Shown: one piece after another, positions 1-3,388 of the stretch
How positions within the stretch are numbered: the stretch's first letter is position 1
Layout of the letters: each line of letters starts with the position of its first letter
From: an uncultured Deinococcales bacterium
Lineage (GTDB): Bacteria > Deinococcota > Deinococci > Deinococcales > Trueperaceae
Assembly (NCBI GenBank): GCA_937934635.1
Contig: CALGZD010000350.1
Coordinates: forward strand, 1 to 6,510
Direction of reading: 5' to 3'
DNA: 6,510 bases
Notes under the pieces: generated by a model
Database searches by the model: none
Told to the model about the DNA's origin: nothing
The model's input: the letters and a program-made list of their open reading frames with translations, nothing else
Position numbers and translations under genes: made by a program

Positions 1-510
1 ACGATTGTCTATAAGCGTTTAGCTGAAGCATGGCAGATTCCAGTATCGTGGGATGAATGCCTGACCTACGGTCAAAGTGTCAAAAACTGGCCAGCTTTTC
101 CTGACTCAGCCGACGCACTAGCTTACTTAAAAGAGCACTATAAGCTTGTGATTCTTTCTAATGTAGATCAAACAAGCTTTGCAGCAAGCAACGCTAAGCT
201 AAAGGTTAACTTTGATGCTATTTATACAGCACAAGATGTTGGAAGCTATAAACCTGCTGATGCAAATTTTGAGTACATGCTCACTAACCTAAACAGGCTT
301 GGCTACACAAAAAAGGACATTCTCCATACGGCTGAAAGCATGTTTCACGACCATCAACCAGCAAACCGTCATGGTTTAGCAAACTGCTGGATTTACAGAA
401 GGCACAACAAAGAGGGCTTTGGCGCAACCATGAACCCTGGTGATATGCCAAGCTATGATTTCCAGTTTAATAGTATGGCAGATATGGTTGAAGCGCATCA
501 GAAAAGTTAG
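1..510 (+). CDS. HAD-superfamily hydrolase, haloacid dehalogenase type II-like (5' end off window)
   Basis: The reading frame is open from base 1, so the start and HAD motif I (the nucleophile DxD) lie outside the window; 169 residues are visible. Motif II is the LSN at visible residues 52-54 (Ser53), after a hydrophobic strand KLVIL. The motif III lysine is in GSYKP (Lys84). The motif IV region is [16 protein letters not shown] (111-126), followed by CWIYRR and EGFGAT, an arrangement I associate with HAD-IA proteins annotated as haloacid dehalogenase type II. Family members hydrolyse small substrates (C-halogen or phosphate esters) through an aspartyl-enzyme intermediate in the cytoplasm. 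The substrate cannot be decided here: the ESxFHDH motif IV differs from the SSNxWD form of biochemically proven L-2-haloacid dehalogenases, so a phosphatase role is equally possible. No clear terminator follows the TAG stop. Confidence 0.85.
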   Translation, partial: TIVYKRLAEAWQIPVSWDECLTYGQSVKNWPAFPDSADALAYLKEHYKLVILSNVDQTSFAASNAKLKVNFDAIYTAQDVGSYKPADANFEYMLTNLNRLGYTKKDILHTAESMFHDHQPANRHGLANCWIYRRHNKEGFGATMNPGDMPSYDFQFNSMADMVEAHQKS

Positions 511-542
511 ATGTGGGATTGCGAGATACTAGGGTAATACCA

Positions 543-712
543 ATACCGCTTAAATCCGCTGTAAAGTCTAAAGATGTTACGTTGAAACGCTAATATCTTT
601 TCGGACACGTTATTAATGGCATTTGCATTATTAATGCCAGCACGACCGATTCTGTTTTGATGTTCATGTTGACTTTACTATAAACGGCTTTACTATGCCT
701 TAAACGGCAATA
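543..712. repeat. Palindromic, MITE-like structured element
   Basis: The ends form imperfect inverted repeats: the left arm at 543-568 (AATACCGCTTAA... GTAAAGTC) matches the reverse complement of the right arm at 671-712 (GACTTTAC...TTAAACGGCAATA) over both its outer and inner blocks, with a few mismatches and indels. The right arm is itself an imperfect tandem repeat: CTTTACTAT occurs at 673-681 and 688-696, and TAAACGGC at 681-688 and 701-708. Inside are a long hairpin at 570-600 (AAAGAT/ATCTTT, then TTA/TAA and CGT/ACG, with one G-T pair and one bulged C) and a second at 617-639 (TGGCATT/AATGCCA), enclosed by TCGG 601-604 / CCGA 646-649. TTATTAATG occurs at 610-618 and 628-636, an 18-base period. 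There is no coding capacity. This fits a short non-autonomous element or an intergenic repeat family; a host-specific structured RNA is the alternative. No target-site duplication was identified. Confidence 0.4.
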
Positions 713-784
713 CGAAAGTGTTTCTCGCTGCTGGAATCTTTTTTGCAACCGCTATAAGTACCGAATATCACGTATAACTTGTTT

Positions 785-790
785 TAGACT
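785..790 (+). promoter_or_regulatory. Possible start-proximal -10 box of trmFO (leaderless or near-leaderless)
   Basis: TAGACT fits the TANNNT -10 consensus and ends 8 bases before the trmFO ATG, which would put transcription initiation within about 2 bases of the start codon. No Shine-Dalgarno sequence is seen between 780 and 798. No good -35 lies 17-18 bases upstream. An alternative promoter is TTGCAA (743-748), a 17-base spacer, then TATCAC (766-771), which would give a leader of about 20 bases. Confidence 0.3.
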
Positions 791-798
791 AAACACAT

Positions 799-2112
799 AT
801 GACCAAACGACTCACAGTTATCGGTGCAGGTATGGCAGGCAGTGAAGCAGCACTAGCTGCTGCGAATCTAGGTTGCCATGTAGACCTATACGAAATGCGC
901 CCTGTCAAAATGACACCAGCACACCACACAGATCAGTTTGCAGAACTGGTTTGTTCGAATTCGCTAGGTGGACAAGCTGAAACAAATGCAAAAGGTTTAT
1001 TACAAGCTGAGATGCTTCATGCTGCCAGTATAGTGATGACTTCAGCACATACCGCTAGAGTTCCTGCTGGTGGTGCGCTTGCCGTTGACCGAGAAATGTT
1101 TGGCAAATTAGTCACGGAGACTGTAAGTAACCATGAAAACATTACCGTACACCGTCAAGAACTAGAAAGCTTGCCTGATGGCGTAACAGTCATTGCTTCT
1201 GGACCACTTACTTCTGAGTCATTAGCAGCATCGATACAGTCACGGTTAGGCGAGGAATTTCTTGGTTTTTACGATGCTGCTGCACCTGTTATCGATGTTG
1301 ACTCGATAGATATGAACATTGCTTACCGAAAAGGTCGTTATGAGCAAGGAGCTGACTACCTAAACTTGCCATTTACAAAAGAGCAGTACGATGCATGGTA
1401 CGAAGCTTTAGCTCAAGCTAGAAAGCATTTGCCACACGACTGGGAAAAGATGGAGTTCTTTGAAGGCTGTATGCCTATCGAAGAGATTGCACGTCGAGGC
1501 TATGACACGCCACGTTTTGGACCGCTTAAACCTGTGGGTTTACGTCACCCAGAAACAGAACAATCGTACTATGCAGTTGCCCAACTTAGACAAGAAGATG
1601 TACGAGGACAAATGTGGAGTTTGGTTGGTTTTCAAACTGGACTAAAGTGGGGTGATCAAAAAACGGTTATCCAAACAATTCCTGGTTTAGCAAATGCAGA
1701 AATCATCCGTTATGGTGTCATGCACCGCAATACCTACCTCAACGCACCTAAACTGATGAACCCTGACCTTTCACTACGTGAACATCCAGAGTTATTCATT
1801 GCAGGTGTGCTTGCAGGTACAGAAGGTTACTTGGAATCTTCAGCCACTGGCTGGTTAGCTGGAACAAATGCTGCTAGGAAGTTATTAGGACAAGAAGGGT
1901 TCTATCCACCAGAAGAAAGTATGCTTGGTGGCTTAGTGCGCTTTTTAGCTACTGCTAATAGTGACAACTTTCAACCAATGAATGCAAATTGGGGTCTTGT
2001 ACCAAATGTTAAAAAAGAACGAGGCGTAGGACGAGCTGAGCGACGTAAGAAAATGTATGCCAATGGTTTAGTGGCATTCCGTACGTGGTTTGATGAAACT
2101 GTTGCAGTTTGA
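799..2112 (+). CDS. trmFO: Methylenetetrahydrofolate--tRNA-(uracil-5-)-methyltransferase TrmFO
   Basis: This flavoprotein methylates U54 in the T-loop of tRNAs to m5U (ribothymidine), taking the carbon from 5,10-methylenetetrahydrofolate with FAD and NAD(P)H, instead of using S-adenosylmethionine as TrmA does; it is cytoplasmic. The 437-residue length is normal for the family (about 435-445). The N-terminal FAD-binding motif GAGMAGSEAA is at residues 9-18, followed by YEMRP (31-35) and TPAHHTD (39-45). The two conserved functional cysteines are present: Cys52 in the VCSNS block and Cys224 in FFEGCMP. RQEDVRGQMWSLVGFQTGLKWGD-type and RYGVMHRNTYLNAP-type blocks, then GVLAGTEGYLESSATG near the C-terminus, complete the family signature. 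The sequence type is Thermus/Deinococcus-like. The ATG is chosen because the FAD motif follows at the usual distance; no Shine-Dalgarno site precedes it. In-frame TGA and TAA stops are back to back. Identification is secure. Confidence 0.97.
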   Translation: MTKRLTVIGAGMAGSEAALAAANLGCHVDLYEMRPVKMTPAHHTDQFAELVCSNSLGGQAETNAKGLLQAEMLHAASIVMTSAHTARVPAGGALAVDREMFGKLVTETVSNHENITVHRQELESLPDGVTVIASGPLTSESLAASIQSRLGEEFLGFYDAAAPVIDVDSIDMNIAYRKGRYEQGADYLNLPFTKEQYDAWYEALAQARKHLPHDWEKMEFFEGCMPIEEIARRGYDTPRFGPLKPVGLRHPETEQSYYAVAQLRQEDVRGQMWSLVGFQTGLKWGDQKTVIQTIPGLANAEIIRYGVMHRNTYLNAPKLMNPDLSLREHPELFIAGVLAGTEGYLESSATGWLAGTNAARKLLGQEGFYPPEESMLGGLVRFLATANSDNFQPMNANWGLVPNVKKERGVGRAERRKKMYANGLVAFRTWFDETVAV

Positions 2113-2273
2113 TAAATAAGACCTCAGTATAAACTCCTGAAAAGCTTTGTATAGTAGAAAGGCTTAGGAACTGCAAGACAATACCTAGCACTAATATAGA
2201 TAAGGTAGTAATGACATTGTTATGGTGTAGTCCCTATAAGCATCGGACACATAGCACGCTTCTCTCTCCCACG

Positions 2274-2343
2274 CCTTAAGTGTAGGTGTAATTTCAAAAC
2301 AGTGATGTAGATAATGTTGTAAGTACTTACATCTACACTAAGG
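2274..2343. repeat. Long inverted repeat, 17-bp stem with 35-base loop
   Basis: The left arm 2274-2291 (CCTTAAGTGTAGGTGTAA) pairs with the right arm 2327-2343 (TTACATCTACACTAAGG) over 17 pairs, with one G-T wobble and one bulged A at 2279. The loop carries a second copy of the left-arm core, TGTAGAT at 2306-2312, which can compete for ATCTACA at 2331-2337. A perfect 12-base palindrome, GTAAGTACTTAC (2319-2330), overlaps the right arm, and another, GGATGCATCC (2342-2351), begins at its end. No T-tract follows on either strand, so it is not a standard intrinsic terminator. The competing pairing resembles a switchable RNA; a DNA-binding or recombination site is also possible. Confidence 0.6.
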
Positions 2344-2425
2344 ATGCATCCCCTAGGTAATCTAACAGCAAATACACCATGAATTTGGTGGCTAAGAGAT
2401 TCAGTTCGATTCAGTTGAGGTGCAT
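2344..2425 (+). ncRNA. Candidate structured RNA element (tRNA-sized nested fold)
   Basis: An outer 7-bp stem (ATGCATC 2344-2350 with GGTGCAT 2419-2425, one G-T pair) encloses AATCT 2359-2363 / AGATT 2397-2401, AGC 2367-2369 / GCT 2391-2393, and CACCA 2375-2379 / TGGTG 2386-2390 with a 6-base loop. Five Ts (2425-2429) follow the outer stem. A possible promoter upstream is ATGACA (2211-2216), an 18-base spacer, then TATAAG (2235-2240). A near-exact 10-base tandem repeat GATTCAGTT(C/G) at about 2398-2417 occupies the 3' side. I recognise no known RNA family; the fold was drawn by eye, and chance pairing in AT-rich sequence cannot be excluded. Confidence 0.25.
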
Positions 2426-2458
2426 TTTTCTAAATAGCATAAATAACGGTGTATACCC

Positions 2459-2487
2459 TTGACGAATATTGCATATCGTTGTATTAT
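2459..2487 (+). promoter_or_regulatory. Sigma70-type promoter upstream of the tandem VOC genes
   Basis: The -35 TTGACG (2459-2464) and the -10 TATTAT (2482-2487) are each one mismatch from consensus and are separated by the ideal 17 bases. Transcription would start near 2493-2495. It is the best promoter match I found in the window and is correctly oriented for the VOC gene starting at 2570, although a terminator-like hairpin lies between them. Confidence 0.65.
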
Positions 2488-2500
2488 TTAAAAATATTCG
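2463..2500. promoter_or_regulatory. Operator-like inverted repeat flanking the -10 box
   Basis: CGAATATT (2463-2470) and its exact reverse complement AATATTCG (2493-2500) are separated by 22 bases, giving half-site centres 30 bases apart (about three helical turns). The left half overlaps the end of the -35 and the right half covers the predicted start site, so a bound protein would occlude the promoter. No regulator gene is adjacent, and the arms are AT-rich, so chance is possible. Confidence 0.35.
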
Positions 2501-2527
2501 GCGCTTGAGGAAAGCGTCTATTTTTTT
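2500..2527 (+). terminator. Rho-independent terminator or attenuator before the VOC genes
   Basis: GGCGCTT (2500-2506) pairs with AAGCGTC (2512-2518) over 7 bp with one G-T pair and a 5-base loop GAGGA, followed by TA and seven Ts (2521-2527). It could end transcripts arriving from the region upstream. Because it starts about 6 bases after the predicted start site of the promoter at 2459-2487, it could also attenuate the VOC transcript. Confidence 0.75.
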
Positions 2528-2558
2528 GCCTTATCCCTAAAAAAAACTGTAAATAGAA

Positions 2559-2564
2559 AGAGGG
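2559..2564 (+). promoter_or_regulatory. Ribosome binding site of the first VOC gene
   Basis: AGAGGG within a purine-rich run lies 5 bases upstream of the ATG at 2570. It fixes that start and contrasts with trmFO and the second VOC gene, which have no visible Shine-Dalgarno site. Confidence 0.7.
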
Positions 2565-2569
2565 TTTGA

Positions 2570-2956
2570 ATGAATCTTGAACATATTGCTTTTAACGTTC
2601 CTGATGCTACTGCTATGGCTAAGTGGTATGCAGAAAATCTAGGCATGAAAATAGTCAGTAGTATGGATAAAGCACCGTTTATTCATTTCCTTGCAGATGA
2701 TTCTGGTAGCATGATTGAAATTTACTCAAATGCAAATGCTGAAATGCCGGATTATAGTGCCATTCCTGCATTGACGCTACACATTGCCTATACAGCTAAA
2801 GACATCCTTGCAAAACGAGAAGAATTAGCAGCAGCAGGTGCAACTATCGAAGGTGAACTCAACAATACAACCTTCCCTGGTACAGAGCTACAGTTTTTAC
2901 GTGACCCTTGGGGCATCTGCGTACAACTCGTAAAGCGTGAAAAGCAGCTTGTCTAG
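2570..2956 (+). CDS. VOC family protein (glyoxalase/bleomycin resistance/dioxygenase fold), first of a tandem pair
   Basis: This 128-residue, single-domain cytoplasmic protein has the two beta-alpha-beta-beta-beta halves of the vicinal oxygen chelate fold: LEHIAFNV...MAKWYAENLGMK at the N-terminus, and LTLHIAY...REELAAAGA then FLRDPWGICVQL in the second half. Candidate metal ligands are His5, Glu50 (MIEIY), His71 and Gln119; the last position is normally Glu in glyoxalase I, so the site is present but variant. Family roles include lactoylglutathione lyase, ring-cleaving dioxygenase and antibiotic-binding or antibiotic-modifying proteins. I cannot choose among them, although the length suits a homodimeric small-molecule enzyme or binding protein. 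A good ribosome binding site precedes it, with a promoter and a terminator-like hairpin further upstream. The second VOC gene follows after 18 bases, so the two are probably co-transcribed. Confidence 0.88.
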   Translation: MNLEHIAFNVPDATAMAKWYAENLGMKIVSSMDKAPFIHFLADDSGSMIEIYSNANAEMPDYSAIPALTLHIAYTAKDILAKREELAAAGATIEGELNNTTFPGTELQFLRDPWGICVQLVKREKQLV

Positions 2957-2960
2957 TTTT

Positions 2961-2966
2961 TAAACT
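2961..2966 (+). promoter_or_regulatory. Possible start-proximal -10 box of the second VOC gene
   Basis: TAAACT fits TANNNT and ends 8 bases before the ATG at 2975, the same spacing as TAGACT before trmFO. GTGAAA (2937-2942), 18 bases upstream, is a 4 of 6 match to a -35. No Shine-Dalgarno site is visible in the 18-base gap, so a separate leaderless transcript is possible besides co-transcription with the first VOC gene. Confidence 0.25.
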
Positions 2967-2974
2967 GAACGATC

Positions 2975-3388
2975 ATGAAACAATCCATTGTTCATGTTGC
3001 TTTAGTCGTTAGAGATTACGACGAAGCAATTGATTTCTACACCAACACATTAAACTTTCGACTTGTTGAAGATACTTACCAGCCTGAGCAAGATAAGCGC
3101 TGGGTAGTGGTTGCGCCTCCAAATTCTGCTTCTCCGAACTCAGAAGGCTTAACGCTATTGCTTGCCAAAGCCTCTACACCTGAACAAGAGGCAGCAATAG
3201 GTAATCAAACAGGTGGTCGAGTCTTTTTGTTTTTAAATACTGATGACTTTTGGCGAGATTATAACGACATGGTTGATAAAGGTGTAAAGTTTGTTCGAGA
3301 AGCAAAACAGCAACCGTATGGGATGGTTGCTGTTTTTGAAGATTTGTATGGGAATTTGTGGGATTTGCTTCAGCTTAATAAAAGCTAG
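2975..3388 (+). CDS. VOC family protein, second of a tandem pair
   Basis: This 137-residue single-domain protein begins IVHVALVVRDYDEAIDFYTNTL, a standard VOC opening, continues with DKRWVVVAPP and LTLLLAKA, and ends FEDLYGNLWDLLQL, as in many uncharacterised bacterial VOC proteins. Of the four usual metal-ligand positions only His7 and possibly Asp130 (WDLLQ) remain; the first-half acidic position falls in the hydrophobic LTLLLA strand (about 60-65) and the second-half His position is in RVFLFLN (about 82-88). It may therefore be a binding protein or a metal-independent enzyme instead of a glyoxalase I-type lyase. It is clearly divergent from the VOC gene 18 bases upstream, so this is not a recent tandem duplication. 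No Shine-Dalgarno site is evident. Its TAG stop overlaps the stop of the convergent lipoprotein gene. Confidence 0.88.
   Translation: MKQSIVHVALVVRDYDEAIDFYTNTLNFRLVEDTYQPEQDKRWVVVAPPNSASPNSEGLTLLLAKASTPEQEAAIGNQTGGRVFLFLNTDDFWRDYNDMVDKGVKFVREAKQQPYGMVAVFEDLYGNLWDLLQLNKS

Larger units (their letters stand above)
511..798. other. Intergenic region without a gene, mostly occupied by a palindromic element
   Basis: No coding frame of credible length is present on either strand. The central part (about 543-712) is an imperfect palindrome with internal hairpins, described separately. The remaining 713-798 is the upstream region of trmFO and holds a possible start-proximal -10 box. No strong terminator for the preceding HAD gene is visible outside the hairpins of the palindromic element. 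Confidence 0.7.
2113..2569. other. Long intergenic region rich in RNA-like structure and regulatory signals
   Basis: This 457-base gap has no confident gene. An imperfect hairpin just downstream of trmFO (2135-2169: TCCT/AGGA, AAGC/GCTT, TTT/AAA with bulges) lacks a T-tract, so I do not call it a terminator. Further on are a strong long inverted repeat (2274-2343), a nested tRNA-sized fold (2344-2425) ending in five Ts, a promoter (2459-2487) and a terminator hairpin (2500-2527), each listed separately. A 22-codon ORF (2211-2279) with an AAGGT sequence upstream is a weak candidate leader peptide. The density of pairing suggests a regulatory leader or a small RNA, but no known riboswitch class was recognised. 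Confidence 0.6.

Noticed and set aside
1460..1645. 61-codon ORF on the plus strand
   Set aside because: It lies entirely inside trmFO in another frame and has no family resemblance.
2135..2169. Hairpin after trmFO as its terminator
   Set aside because: The stem is interrupted by bulges and no T-tract follows, so it is not supported as a rho-independent terminator.
2009..2191. 60-codon ORF on the minus strand
   Set aside because: Largely antisense to the trmFO 3' end, with no recognisable domain; a shadow frame.
601..2252. Shared TCGGACAC(G/A)T at 601-610 and 2243-2252 as a second copy of the palindromic element
   Set aside because: Similarity does not extend beyond about ten bases and the flanking arms are absent at the second site, so chance is adequate.
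2344..2425. A tRNA gene (7-bp acceptor-like stem, GTTCGATTC resembling a T-loop, CACCA/TGGTG anticodon-like stem)
   Set aside because: The bases around GTTCGATTC do not form a 5-bp T-stem, the anticodon-like loop has 6 instead of 7 bases, no proper D-arm is found, and GTTCGATTC falls within a simple 10-base tandem repeat.
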